Source: JAZKHE01 sp040385525 | GTDB taxonomy: Bacteria; Bacteroidota; Bacteroidia; UBA4408 | Assembly: GCA_040385525.1 (NCBI GenBank) | Contig: JAZKHE010000011.1 | Coordinates: forward strand, 62,001-126,000 | Direction of reading: 5' to 3' | Length of the DNA stretch: 64,000 nucleotides | Part shown: one piece after another, positions 25,631-34,515 of the stretch | Layout of the letters: each line of letters opens with the position of its first letter | Numbering within the stretch: the first letter of the stretch is position 1 | Translations under genes and position numbers: made by a program | The notes under the pieces: model-generated | What the model was told of the DNA's origin: nothing | Databases searched by the model: none | The model's input: the letters and a program-made list of their open reading frames with translations, nothing else

Positions 25631-26464
25631 TTAAAAGGCTTTTAAGCTTAAGTCAATATTTTTTGCAGAGTGCGTTAGTGCACCCATCGAAATGAAATTT
25701 ACACCAGTTAGCGCATAGTTACGGAGCGTTTCATTTGTAATTCCACCAGATGCTTCTGTCTCGTATCTATTGTTGATTAATTTTACAGCAGCTGTTAAAT
25801 TTTCTGGAGAAAAATTATCGAGCATAATACGATCTATTTTACCAATTGCAAGTACTTGATTTACTTCATCAATATTTCTTGTTTCTATTTCAATTTTTAA
25901 ATTTAGCTTATTTTGTTTTTGGTATTCAACACATCTTTCAATGGCGTTTTTAATTCCGCCAGCGTAGTCAACATGGTTATCTTTTATCATCATCATATCG
26001 AATAATCCAAATCTGTGATTTTCGCCACCACCAATTTTTACCGCCATTTTTTCGAGTAAACGAAAGCCTGGTGTAGTTTTGCGTGTATCTAATAATTTGC
26101 AAGGTAAATCTTTTATTAAGTTTGCGGCTTCATTAGTTAATGTTGCAATTCCGCTCATGCGTTGCATACAATTTAAAACAAGTCGTTCTGCTGTCAATAT
26201 TTTTTGAGAAGAACCTTCTACAATAAAGGCTATATCGCCTTTTTTTACTGCTTTTCCATCGTTAATTAAAACTTCAACTTTTAAAGATGAATCAACAACT
26301 TTAAAAATCTCTAAAGCAATGTCAACGCCCGCTAAAATAGCATCTTCCTTAACAATTAGTTTAGCCTTAGATTTTGCATCGGCAGGAATGCAAGCTAAAG
26401 AAGTGTGATCGCCCGATCCAACATCTTCTTTTAGTGCATTTTGTATAAAATTAAAAAGGCTCAT
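25631..26464 (-). CDS. nadC: Nicotinate-nucleotide pyrophosphorylase (carboxylating)
   Basis: A 277-residue quinolinate phosphoribosyltransferase. It makes nicotinate mononucleotide from quinolinate and PRPP in de novo NAD synthesis. Conserved pieces: LKEDVGSGDHTSL near the N-terminus, LNCMQRMSGIATLT, LLDTRKTTPGFRLLEKMAV, GGGENHRFGLFDMMMIKDNH, IEIETRN, IMLDNFSPE and EASGGI, covering the PRPP and quinolinate sites. The ATG at 26464 gives the usual N-terminus; the frame could also begin at a TTG 21 bases upstream. Neighbouring the DUF4783 and rlmH genes is common in Bacteroidota. No nadA or nadB is in the window. Confidence 0.97.
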   Translation of the reverse strand: MSLFNFIQNALKEDVGSGDHTSLACIPADAKSKAKLIVKEDAILAGVDIALEIFKVVDSSLKVEVLINDGKAVKKGDIAFIVEGSSQKILTAERLVLNCMQRMSGIATLTNEAANLIKDLPCKLLDTRKTTPGFRLLEKMAVKIGGGENHRFGLFDMMMIKDNHVDYAGGIKNAIERCVEYQKQNKLNLKIEIETRNIDEVNQVLAIGKIDRIMLDNFSPENLTAAVKLINNRYETEASGGITNETLRNYALTGVNFISMGALTHSAKNIDLSLKAF

Positions 26465-26508
26465 AACAATAGAATGAGCCTGCAAATTACAAAATATTAT
26501 AGTATAAA

Positions 26509-26895
26509 TTACTCTTTTTCGATGCGGAGTTCCTTTAGGTTTGTTGCGCCACCTGCGGTTTTAACAAAATAGTAGGTTCTGTAGCTTCCTGTTGAAGTTT
26601 CGAGTGCTCCAATAACAAATTTTGAACCATCTTTTGAGTTGCCTTCGTGTTTAACGGTGTAGCTTTTAGGAGTGTTTTTGCTAAAAAAATCTTTTATAAT
26701 TGCTTCAGCTTGAGGTTTGCTAAACAAGCCATCATTGCTTGGTAAATTCAATTCAATTGAACTAGATATAAAACCAGCAATGCTTTTTGAATTTCCAGTT
26801 TTTAATGCTGAATTTATATCATTGCAAATCTGAAAGAAGTCAGTTGCAAATGAGAATAAAGGAATTGCGATGAATAATAATATGTTTTTTTTCAT
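26509..26895 (-). CDS. DUF4783-like small secreted protein
   Basis: A 128-residue exported protein. The ATG at 26895 directly begins a signal peptide (MKKNILLFIAIPLFSFATDF); the open frame continues upstream but would bury it. The mature part (ICNDINSALKTGNSKSIAGF, then IELNLPSNDGLFSKPQAEAI, then FVIGALETSTGSYRTYYFV) matches the NTF2-like DUF4783 family that is almost always found next to nadC and rlmH in this phylum. Function unknown. Divergent from rlmH with about 100 bases between. Confidence 0.88.
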   Translation of the reverse strand: MKKNILLFIAIPLFSFATDFFQICNDINSALKTGNSKSIAGFISSSIELNLPSNDGLFSKPQAEAIIKDFFSKNTPKSYTVKHEGNSKDGSKFVIGALETSTGSYRTYYFVKTAGGATNLKELRIEKE

Positions 26896-26993
26896 TTTAA
26901 TAAGCAAATAAATTGACTTTGAATAACTTTGTGCAAAGATTAAGCCAAACTCAATTCCTATCAAATATATAAAAAATAATTGAATACCCTATT

Positions 26994-27464
26994 ATGAAGA
27001 TAAAATTGATACAAATAGGAAAAACAGATGATAGTTATATTAAAGATGGTGTAAAAGAGTTTGAGAAGCGGCTTACAAAATATGTGGTTTTTGAAAGTGT
27101 AGTTTTAAATTCAGTTAAAAAAAGTAATTATAACGAGGAAGTTTTGAAAAAGGCAGAGGGAGAAGTTTTGTTAAAAGAAATTTCAAGCTCAGATTTTTTA
27201 GTGTTGTTGGATGAAAATGGTAAAGAGTTTTCATCGAGAGGTTTTGCGCAATTTATTGAATCGAAGCAAAATGCCAGCGTTAAGCAATTGATTTTAGTAA
27301 TTGGCGGTGCTTATGGTTTTTCGGAAGAAGTTTATAAAAGAGCCGATGCAAAATTATCTTTATCAAAAATGACTTTTTCGCATCAAATGGTTCGTTTGTT
27401 TTTTATTGAGCAATTGTATAGAGCTTTCACCATATTAAAAGGCGAAAAATACCATCACGATTAA
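26994..27464 (+). CDS. rlmH: 23S rRNA (pseudouridine-1915-N3)-methyltransferase
   Basis: A 156-residue SPOUT-class enzyme that methylates pseudouridine 1915 in helix 69 of 23S rRNA using SAM, on assembled 70S ribosomes. The C-terminal knot is complete: LVLLDENGKEFSSRGFAQFI, LVIGGAYGFSEEVYKRAD, LSLSKMTFSHQMVRLFFIEQ and YRAFTILKGEKYHHD, one of the most conserved bacterial protein endings. Its stop overlaps the convergent methyltransferase gene by 4 bases, marking the junction between the conserved chromosomal block and the polysaccharide locus. Confidence 0.98.
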   Translation: MKIKLIQIGKTDDSYIKDGVKEFEKRLTKYVVFESVVLNSVKKSNYNEEVLKKAEGEVLLKEISSSDFLVLLDENGKEFSSRGFAQFIESKQNASVKQLILVIGGAYGFSEEVYKRADAKLSLSKMTFSHQMVRLFFIEQLYRAFTILKGEKYHHD

Positions 27465-28378
27465 TTTTGTTTTTTTCTAATCCAAATTGCCAACTGCATA
27501 CCAGTATTAGTCCATTTCATAATTGGTTTAAGAAAAAAATCTAAAAATTTAGGTAAAAACGTTTCGCACACATAGTACTCGTGCAAAGCAATTTCATAAT
27601 TATTTTGTTGAGCATGTTCTTTAAAGGACTTTAAATTAAATTCGTAAAGATGATAAGGGGCATGCATTGGGCTTAAATTACTGACATAATCTGTGCCTCT
27701 CAAACGAAAATATAAATTTACAAAACGAGCAATTAACCAGTTAGAAGAAGGAACTTCTATGTGAATTATTCCGCCAGGTTTAAGCCATTTTACCGCTTTG
27801 TTTATCGAGTTAGAAGGACTATATAAATGTTCGAGTACTGCGCCAAATGTTATAAAATCGAAAGTATTTTCTGGGTATTCTGCATCTTCAATTTTACTTT
27901 TAAGTAATTGATTTGCATCAATTTTCATTTTATCTATTGCAGCATTATAAAATGATTCAGAAGCCTCAATTCCAAATGCATCAAAACCAACTTTTTTTAA
28001 CGCAATCATAGATTTTCCAACACCAGCACCAATATCTAACGATTTCATTCCAACATCAATTTTCATTAATGTTTTAAGTTTTGCGATTTCGTAATTAAAA
28101 TAAGTTGGATTTGTTTTTGTGTAATCTTCTGGCCAATAATTTTCGATAGAAATATTGTAATGATCTTGAATGTTTGCTGGTATTGGTAGTGGATTTGAGT
28201 AGAGTAAACCACAGTTTTTACATTTTAAAACAGTAACCGCTATGCCAATTTTTGATTTGGGATTTTTCCCTTGAGATTGGTTTAGTCTCTTGCCAAGTAC
28301 TTTGTCGTTTTTTGTACTCGAATTGCATATGTCGCAATTCTCAACTGTTGTAAAAGTATAGGTTACTGACTGGTTCAT
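27461..28378 (-). CDS. Class I SAM methyltransferase with N-terminal zinc ribbon
   Basis: A 305-residue protein. The N-terminus has CDIC (residues about 16-19) and CKNCGLLYSNPLP (about 53-65), a four-cysteine zinc-binding front domain, followed by the SAM fold: LDIGAGVGKSMIALKKVGF for motif I, FDFITFGAVLEHLYSP for the post-I/II region and LKPGGIIHIEVP. Proteins of this architecture are frequent in sugar-decoration loci where they add methyl groups to deoxysugars or glycan termini. First (most downstream) gene of the minus-strand polysaccharide block; three bases separate it from the glycosyltransferase at 28382. Acceptor unknown. Confidence 0.88.
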   Translation of the reverse strand: MNQSVTYTFTTVENCDICNSSTKNDKVLGKRLNQSQGKNPKSKIGIAVTVLKCKNCGLLYSNPLPIPANIQDHYNISIENYWPEDYTKTNPTYFNYEIAKLKTLMKIDVGMKSLDIGAGVGKSMIALKKVGFDAFGIEASESFYNAAIDKMKIDANQLLKSKIEDAEYPENTFDFITFGAVLEHLYSPSNSINKAVKWLKPGGIIHIEVPSSNWLIARFVNLYFRLRGTDYVSNLSPMHAPYHLYEFNLKSFKEHAQQNNYEIALHEYYVCETFLPKFLDFFLKPIMKWTNTGMQLAIWIRKKQN

Positions 28379-28381
28379 TTA

Positions 28382-29470
28382 TTATTTAGCAAGAGAAGAA
28401 ATACTTTTAAAAGCCGATAAATATTTATTTTTTTGAGATTCTACAGAATAATTTTGAAGAATAGTTTGATAGCCTTTTTCTCCAATTTCTTTTCTAAGTT
28501 GCTCATTTTCAATTAGCAAAGATAGTTTTTCTATCCATTCTTTTTCGTTTTTGGCTAAAAAACCATTTACACCATCGGTAATAATTTCTGTATTAACACC
28601 TACAGGGCTCATAACTGTTGGTATTGAGAGCGACATATATTGTAACCCTTTAAAACCACATTTTCCTTTTGCCCAATCATCATCTGGAAGCGGCATAATA
28701 CCAATATCAAAAGTTGATAAATCTTCAATTTCGGTTTCTTTTTTCCAAGGTATAAATTGAATTTCTATTTCATTATTATCGGAAGGTTTGTTAGAAATTA
28801 AATGAATTTGTATGTGAGGAAATTTTGTTTTTAGTTTAGCAAGAATAGGAATTGCTTGTTCAAAATGTTTTATGGTAGTGTAAGAACCCGTCCAGCCAAT
28901 TACGATTGTACTTTGTTGCGATTTATTTTCGGCTACATGATAGTTTAAATCAATTGTAGTTGGTATTACAATTACATTTTTATTAAAATGTTGTGCATAA
29001 TTTGCTAAATAGCTGTTTCCAGCAAAAATTAATGAAGCGTTTTTAATAATTTTTGCAGTTTTAGATGGGTTTTTGAGCCAACCAAGTTTAGAATTAGCAT
29101 CTGAAACATCATGCAGCCAAATAGCGTCATCAAAATCGTAAATAATTTTCTTTTTAAATACTTTAGCATATAAGCTTTCAAAAAATGCTGGACCTATAAA
29201 ACAGGCTTCTCTGTGTATAAACAATACATCATATTTATGAAAAGTAAATACAATAAATAGGCGTTTAAAAAAACCTTTTACTGTTCCCCAAAATTTTTGT
29301 AATGTTTTGCCTTCATGGTACAATATACTCCAGGTTTTTTCATCAATAAAGGATGAAAAATGACAAGCAACTTCGTTTTTTTCTAAAAAAGAAATATACT
29401 GTTCAAATCTAAAACGTTGACTAGGCGCTTTTTTTAAAGGATAAGGAATTATGAATAAAACATTAATCAT
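28382..29470 (-). CDS. Glycosyltransferase, GT-B fold (GT4-like)
   Basis: A 362-residue cytoplasmic enzyme. The N-terminus VLFIIPYPLKKAPSQRFRFE is characteristic of a Bacteroidota GT4 branch. The C-terminal donor domain has VIGWTGSYTTIKHF, FDIGIMPLPDDDWAKGKCGFK and the closing GFLAKNEKEW segment, with the usual donor-site acidic/lysine environment. It transfers a sugar from a nucleotide donor to a growing lipid-linked glycan; donor and linkage cannot be read. Its start overlaps the next glycosyltransferase by 8 bases (29463-29470), so both are one transcript. Confidence 0.88.
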   Translation of the reverse strand: MINVLFIIPYPLKKAPSQRFRFEQYISFLEKNEVACHFSSFIDEKTWSILYHEGKTLQKFWGTVKGFFKRLFIVFTFHKYDVLFIHREACFIGPAFFESLYAKVFKKKIIYDFDDAIWLHDVSDANSKLGWLKNPSKTAKIIKNASLIFAGNSYLANYAQHFNKNVIVIPTTIDLNYHVAENKSQQSTIVIGWTGSYTTIKHFEQAIPILAKLKTKFPHIQIHLISNKPSDNNEIEIQFIPWKKETEIEDLSTFDIGIMPLPDDDWAKGKCGFKGLQYMSLSIPTVMSPVGVNTEIITDGVNGFLAKNEKEWIEKLSLLIENEQLRKEIGEKGYQTILQNYSVESQKNKYLSAFKSISSLAK

Positions 29471-30719
29471 TTGTCAAGTTTAATGCTTTATAAATTGAAA
29501 AATATGTGTCAACGCCTGTGTTAAGTTCATAATATTGTTTAGCTAAATTAGTAAGTTTAGTTTTATCAGTAGCTAAAATTGTATCTAAATTAGAACAAAT
29601 TCGTTCGTATTCGGTGTTGTTAAATTCATTTATAACAGCTTCAGATAGCGGAGTCATAATTTCTCCTACATCGCCCACGCCAGAATTACAAATTAATGAC
29701 ATACCAAGACCTAATATTTCTCCCATTTTAGTTGGTGATGAAGCTTTTTTAGAAAAGCTAGGTTTAATAAAAAAAAGTGAAATATGACTTGATAAAATGT
29801 ATAATGGAACTTCGTTTCTATCCGCTTTTTTAATAATTAATTCATTTGGATTAATGTTGTGTTTTAGCGCTGTATTGTATATTGTTTCGGGGTTATCGCC
29901 AGTAATAAATAAAAATTTAGAATTTGGTTTGTGTTTTTTTAAAATGTTGAAAAAATCCAGCATTTCATCTAACATATACCAAGTACCTACAGAACCCAAA
30001 TAACTCACAACAAAATCAGAATCGGTAATTTCTAATTTGGTTTTTAAATTTCGTATCGATGCTTGTTCAAAGTTTTGAGCTGAGAAAAAGTTTAAATCTG
30101 CGCAACAAGGTATAATCTTAATTTTATCTTCGTTTACGTTTTTAAGTTTCCAAAAAATAATTTCTTGTTTGGCATTGTTGGTTAAGCTTATTATGCTGTC
30201 TGAATGCGTTAAAAACTCTTTTTCTTTATTTTTAAAAAAGGTGTAAATGGTTTTAAAAATGTATTTGTTAAGATTCCAAACATTTCCTTCCACTCTTTCA
30301 TCGGCCCAAAAACCACGCATGTCAAACACAAATGGAATGTTTTTTTTCTTTTTAAAGTATAAGCCAATTAAAGCAGTGATGTAACTTCTGCAATGTATAG
30401 CTACAATATTATTTTCTTTAATTTGTTTTTTTACAGCAAAGAAAAGAACAATTATATCAAATAGAGTTGATAAAACTGGAGGTTTTTTAGTATAGAATTT
30501 TGGTGTCCAAACGATGGATGTGTTTTTTAGTTTTTGGCTTATTGTTTCTTTTTTCGCTTCATAAACTTCTTTTTTCTCGAAACTTATAATGTTGAAATTT
30601 AGATTTTTTTGTGATAAACCAATTAAATAGGGTAGTACTTGCGATTGACCTAAATTGTCCGTCATACCATCATAAGAGAGGTATAAAATAATTTGTTTTT
30701 TTTGGTTATATTTATGCAC
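29463..30719 (-). CDS. Glycosyltransferase, GT4-like
   Basis: A GT-B enzyme of about 418 residues. The N-terminal strand ILYLSYDGMTDNLGQSQVLP is a hallmark of a Bacteroidota GT4 subfamily, followed by a donor domain with VSYLGSVGTWYMLDEML and PTKMGEILGLGMSLICN. The frame is open to an ATG at 30794, but that would overlap the divergent membrane protein gene at 30748; a GTG at 30719 places the start 9 residues before the conserved strand and leaves 28 bases between the two genes, so I prefer it. Overlaps the downstream glycosyltransferase by 8 bases. Confidence 0.85.
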   Translation of the reverse strand: MHKYNQKKQIILYLSYDGMTDNLGQSQVLPYLIGLSQKNLNFNIISFEKKEVYEAKKETISQKLKNTSIVWTPKFYTKKPPVLSTLFDIIVLFFAVKKQIKENNIVAIHCRSYITALIGLYFKKKKNIPFVFDMRGFWADERVEGNVWNLNKYIFKTIYTFFKNKEKEFLTHSDSIISLTNNAKQEIIFWKLKNVNEDKIKIIPCCADLNFFSAQNFEQASIRNLKTKLEITDSDFVVSYLGSVGTWYMLDEMLDFFNILKKHKPNSKFLFITGDNPETIYNTALKHNINPNELIIKKADRNEVPLYILSSHISLFFIKPSFSKKASSPTKMGEILGLGMSLICNSGVGDVGEIMTPLSEAVINEFNNTEYERICSNLDTILATDKTKLTNLAKQYYELNTGVDTYFSIYKALNLTND

Positions 30720-30747
30720 AAATAAAATTAGCAAATTTTTTAGATAA

Positions 30748-32136
30748 ATGGAAAAAACTTGGTTGTCATTTTGGGACTTTATTATTCCTCCCATTCATTT
30801 GGCAATAATTTTTGTTGTTTCCTATATTTTAAAAAAGAAATATATTCAAACCGACCCTAACTACAAATATTTTCAGAGCGCATTGTTTTTAAAAATATTA
30901 GGAGGAATTGGTTTTGCTTTAATCTATTCTTTCTATTATCCTGGAGGCGATAGTACGAATTATTATGAGGGAGCAATAACTCTTCAGAAATTAAGTTTTA
31001 AAGAAACGTTTACTTATTTTAGCATTTTAGGTGGAAATCTAAGTCCAGAAAACCATTCTGTTTTTGATATGGAAACAGGATGGCCTCTGTACTATAGAGA
31101 TCCAGCAACGTTTAGTATAGTTCGTTTAGCGAGTGTTGTTTCTTATTTTTCATTTCGTAGTTTTTTTTCTATGACAATTATATTTTCAGCTGTTTCATTT
31201 GCTGGAGTTTGGAAATTGTTTCAATTGTTTTCTTCTTTGTATCCTCAACTAACTAATAAATTTGCGATTGCTATTTTGTATTTTCCATCTGTATTATTTT
31301 GGGGCTCAGGAGTTTTAAAGGACTCTGTAACTCTTATGGCTGCTTGTTGGTTTACGTATAGTTTTTATCATATATTTATTAAAAAGAAAGAAATTAAAAA
31401 TAATGTTATAAGTTTAGTTATAATGGCATTTTTAATGATTTTGATTAAACCCTATATTTTTATTGCCTTAATGCCAGGAACTTTGTTGTGGTTTATAGGT
31501 GAGAAAATGAAAGATATAACGAATTGGTTTATAAAAATTTTATTAGGTCCTGTAACTTTGATTGCAGTTTCTGCTATAGGAATTTTTGTGATGACGCAAT
31601 TATCTTCTAGCATGGGAGAATACTCATCAGCCGATAGTGTATTTAAAAAAGCTTCTGAATCTCAAAAAGATTTGAAACAGGCTTATTATATGGGTAATTC
31701 GTTTGATATTGGTGAGTTTGAACCGACTTTTCAAGGGGTTATGGCTAAGTTTCCTGTTGCGGTAATGGCAGGCTTATATCGCCCTTATTTGTGGGATGTT
31801 AAAAATGTTGTTATGCTTTTATCAGCGATTGAAAACTCAATACTGCTTTTTTTCACAATAATGATTTTATTTAAAGTAGGAGTATTTAATACAATCAAGC
31901 ATATTTCTAAGACCCCAATTCTATTTTTCTCGCTTATTTTCGCAATATTTTTTGCCTTTTCAGTTGGGATTTCAACAGCAAATTTTGGTGCTTTGGTTCG
32001 TTATCGAATTCCTTGTTTGCCTTTTTTAGTTGCATCTTTATTTATTTTGGGAGATTATTCCAATAAAAAAATTGAAGAAGATAAAGAAGAAAAAAGGAAA
32101 AAAATTATTGGATTAAATAAAAAAACACAAGTCTAA
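30748..32136 (+). CDS. Polytopic membrane protein, possible polysaccharide polymerase (Wzy-like)
   Basis: A 462-residue protein with roughly ten transmembrane helices and a large loop near the middle (about 285-345). Motifs: YPGGDSTNYYEGA, LFWGSGVLKDSVTLMA, LIKPYIFIALMPG and ANFGALVRYRIPCLPFL. The last two resemble stretches of uncharacterised Bacteroidota membrane proteins in exopolysaccharide loci, and the overall shape fits Wzy or EpsG-type polymerases, which are too divergent for a firm call by eye. It is transcribed with the methyltransferase at 32160 (23 bases apart), against the main direction of the locus. No Wzx flippase was seen in the window. Confidence 0.7.
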   Translation: MEKTWLSFWDFIIPPIHLAIIFVVSYILKKKYIQTDPNYKYFQSALFLKILGGIGFALIYSFYYPGGDSTNYYEGAITLQKLSFKETFTYFSILGGNLSPENHSVFDMETGWPLYYRDPATFSIVRLASVVSYFSFRSFFSMTIIFSAVSFAGVWKLFQLFSSLYPQLTNKFAIAILYFPSVLFWGSGVLKDSVTLMAACWFTYSFYHIFIKKKEIKNNVISLVIMAFLMILIKPYIFIALMPGTLLWFIGEKMKDITNWFIKILLGPVTLIAVSAIGIFVMTQLSSSMGEYSSADSVFKKASESQKDLKQAYYMGNSFDIGEFEPTFQGVMAKFPVAVMAGLYRPYLWDVKNVVMLLSAIENSILLFFTIMILFKVGVFNTIKHISKTPILFFSLIFAIFFAFSVGISTANFGALVRYRIPCLPFLVASLFILGDYSNKKIEEDKEEKRKKIIGLNKKTQV

Positions 32137-32159
32137 AAAATAATTCACTATATTTAGCC

Positions 32160-33047
32160 ATGCAGCACACTCAGTGTTATTTATGTACAAGTAAAAATAT
32201 TTCTCCACTTGTTGGTTTTGAAAAACATCAATTGGGTAAGTGTTCAAATTGTGATTTTGTTTTTATGTTGCGTATTCCAACTACGGAAGAGTTAGTTATT
32301 CATTATAAAAAATATTCTTATGGTGATGTTAATGCTAAAGCAAAATTGTCGCCACTTACTGTAGAGTCATTTAATCGATTGCTTGATTATTTTGAAAAAT
32401 ACAGAAAGAATAACACGCTTTTAGACGTTGGGTGTGGTAGAGGATATCTTTTAGAAATTGCAAAAAATAGAGGATGGAAAGTTTATGGAACGGAGTTTTC
32501 TGAAGAGGCAGTTGATATTTGTGAGCGTAAAGGAATTACAATGCATCAAGGTGTTTTATCTCTTGATGTGTTTAAGAATATTGAGTTTGATGTAATAGTT
32601 TCTCTTGAAGTGATTGAGCATATAAATAATCCAAATCAAGAGCTTGAAATTATTAATTCAAAGCTTAGAAAAGGTGGTTTGTTTTATATTACAACTCCTA
32701 ATTTTAATGGTTATTTACGCTATCAGTTAAAGTCTGCATATAATGTTATAGAGTATCCAGAACACCTGTCTTATTATACAAAAACTACACTTAATAGAGT
32801 GTTAAATAAAAATGGATTTAAGAAAATAAAAATGGAAGCAACTGGCGTTTCTATAACAAGAAAAGAACAAAGCAAAAAAACTACACAAGCTACAGAAAAC
32901 CCACCTCCGCCTACAATTAGTAGTGATGAGAAGTTGAGAGAAGTAATGACGAAAAATAAATTAATGGTTTTTACAAAACAATTTGTAAATAAACTGTTAA
33001 GTATTACTGGATTGGGTTTGACTTTAAAAGGATACTACACTAAATAA
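32160..33047 (+). CDS. Class I SAM methyltransferase with N-terminal zinc ribbon
   Basis: A 295-residue enzyme. CYLC (residues 6-9) and CSNCDFVF (about 28-35) form the zinc ribbon; motif I is LLDVGCGRGYLLEIAKNRGW, and the later FDVIVSLEVIEHI and LRKGGLFYITTPNFNGY fit a Methyltransf_23-type fold. After about residue 240 there is a low-complexity polar stretch with PPPP. It belongs to the same family as the enzymes at 27461 and 42178. Plus-strand partner of the membrane protein at 30748; ends 9 bases before a convergent methyltransferase. Confidence 0.88.
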   Translation: MQHTQCYLCTSKNISPLVGFEKHQLGKCSNCDFVFMLRIPTTEELVIHYKKYSYGDVNAKAKLSPLTVESFNRLLDYFEKYRKNNTLLDVGCGRGYLLEIAKNRGWKVYGTEFSEEAVDICERKGITMHQGVLSLDVFKNIEFDVIVSLEVIEHINNPNQELEIINSKLRKGGLFYITTPNFNGYLRYQLKSAYNVIEYPEHLSYYTKTTLNRVLNKNGFKKIKMEATGVSITRKEQSKKTTQATENPPPPTISSDEKLREVMTKNKLMVFTKQFVNKLLSITGLGLTLKGYYTK

Positions 33048-33056
33048 TTTCTGCTT

Positions 33057-33818
33057 TTATTTTGTACAAGTATAATAAAGCCAAGCACTTTTATCTGTTT
33101 CACTTTCTGTTATTGAAATTTTATTTCCGGTGTTTAACGAATAAATTTCGCAATTAGAAAATCTAACTTCTTCGAGTTGTTTTATTTGATATTTGGCTTC
33201 TATATAACACGTGGTTAATCCAAAATCGTAGGTATCATCGTAAATAAAGGTATAGTCTTTTGTGTTTTGAAGTGCCAGATTATTTTTTCGTAAAAAATTA
33301 TAATGTTTAATAACTGTTTTTAGTGTTGCGAATGGATTTCTATAAATTTTATATTTAGCTAATATTGGCAAATAATTGATGTTGTGTGATGAAAAAATAA
33401 AGCAACCACTCGGTTTTAATAAATTGTAAATTGTTTTAATGATGTTTTTTCTTTCTTCATTATTTACATTGTCAATTCCATTAAAACTGAATAATATGAT
33501 GTCGAAAGAGGCTGGAGTCATTTGTTCTAAACTTCGAGCATCAACAGTTTTGAATTCTGCATTTGGAAAAGCTGATTTGTATTTTTTTTGACAATGAATA
33601 ATAAATTCTTCAGAAAAATCTATACCTAAATAATAGTCAGCATTTTTTGCGAAAAAAGGAGTTGTTCTTCCTCCACCAACGCCAACATCCAAAACGTTAG
33701 CATTAAGGAGTTTATCTTCATTTTTTTTTAAAATTGTTTGCTCAGGCAATTGCAAGCCTTCGGCATTGAAGTAGTAATTTATTGTTTTTTTATTTTTGTA
33801 GGTCTCTAAATTACTCAT
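33057..33818 (-). CDS. Class I SAM methyltransferase
   Basis: A 253-residue enzyme without a zinc ribbon. Motif I is VLDVGVGGGRTTPFFAKNAD, preceded by the N-terminal helix region, and FDIILFSFNGIDNVNNEERK and LLKPSGCFIFSSHN give motifs II and III. It is coupled to the FemAB/GNAT-like gene by a 4-base overlap (33815-33818). In this setting a role in methylating a glycan residue is likely, but sugar biosynthesis or unrelated roles cannot be excluded. Confidence 0.88.
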   Translation of the reverse strand: MSNLETYKNKKTINYYFNAEGLQLPEQTILKKNEDKLLNANVLDVGVGGGRTTPFFAKNADYYLGIDFSEEFIIHCQKKYKSAFPNAEFKTVDARSLEQMTPASFDIILFSFNGIDNVNNEERKNIIKTIYNLLKPSGCFIFSSHNINYLPILAKYKIYRNPFATLKTVIKHYNFLRKNNLALQNTKDYTFIYDDTYDFGLTTCYIEAKYQIKQLEEVRFSNCEIYSLNTGNKISITESETDKSAWLYYTCTK

Positions 33819-34513
33819 GCGCGAAGTGAATTTAATAGTTTAAAAAATGAATTTGTTTTTATAGCACTATATCTTTTAACAATTGTTGCACCAAAACTTA
33901 GTTTAAATTGAGATATTCCAGGCACTTTTATTAAGTCAATTCCTCCAAAATCATAAATTTGGAACCTCTTTTCTTTAAACATAACAATTTCTTGCCAGTG
34001 TAAATATTTGTTACAAATAGCGCTTAGTGAGTTGTTGTTTAAAAGATTAAAAGTGTGAAGCAAAACAACGGATTTGCTGTCGTGTAAATAAGCGTGTATT
34101 GTTGTTAATTCGTTTTTAGAGTAGGCATAACTTAAAACTAAGTTGTTTGTTTTATGAAGTGCGATAATTCTTTCAGATGAAAATGCAATGTTTTTTTTTT
34201 GTGCAAATAGTTTAAAAATTGAATTAAATTCTAAGACATTTTTTAGGCTTGGAGAAAATTCTATATTAAATGAAGTTTCAAAGTTATTTGCTTTGTTAAT
34301 GTGTAATTGTGTTGTTTTAGAAATATTAGCTTTTATCTCGGCAAGACTTTTTGTTAAATCAATTAAACAAGATTCTTCCTCAATTATTTTTCCTCCTGGA
34401 TATGTATTGTAATATAAATAAGTGGTGTAGGGCGATTCATTAATTTGTTCACCATCAAAAAACCAGACTTCTTTTTTGTTAAATAAAAATTTAGAATAGT
34501 TTAACTCAAGCAT
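33815..34513 (-). CDS. FemAB/GNAT-like acyltransferase homologue
   Basis: A 232-residue protein. Its end, YDFGGIDLIKVPGISQFKLS then FGATIVKRY, is the conserved acyl-donor region seen in FemAB-like and BioF2-like GNAT proteins of polysaccharide loci, and FAQKKNIAFSS lies where the first helix of the fold is expected. Such proteins may transfer an amino-acyl or acyl group onto an amino sugar. It lies between a methyltransferase (4-base overlap) and a polysaccharide deacetylase (2 bases away), so a deacetylate-then-reacylate pathway is a reasonable guess. Shorter than typical FemAB proteins (about 330 or more residues). Confidence 0.7.
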   Translation of the reverse strand: MLELNYSKFLFNKKEVWFFDGEQINESPYTTYLYYNTYPGGKIIEEESCLIDLTKSLAEIKANISKTTQLHINKANNFETSFNIEFSPSLKNVLEFNSIFKLFAQKKNIAFSSERIIALHKTNNLVLSYAYSKNELTTIHAYLHDSKSVVLLHTFNLLNNNSLSAICNKYLHWQEIVMFKEKRFQIYDFGGIDLIKVPGISQFKLSFGATIVKRYSAIKTNSFFKLLNSLRA

Positions 34514-34515
34514 TG

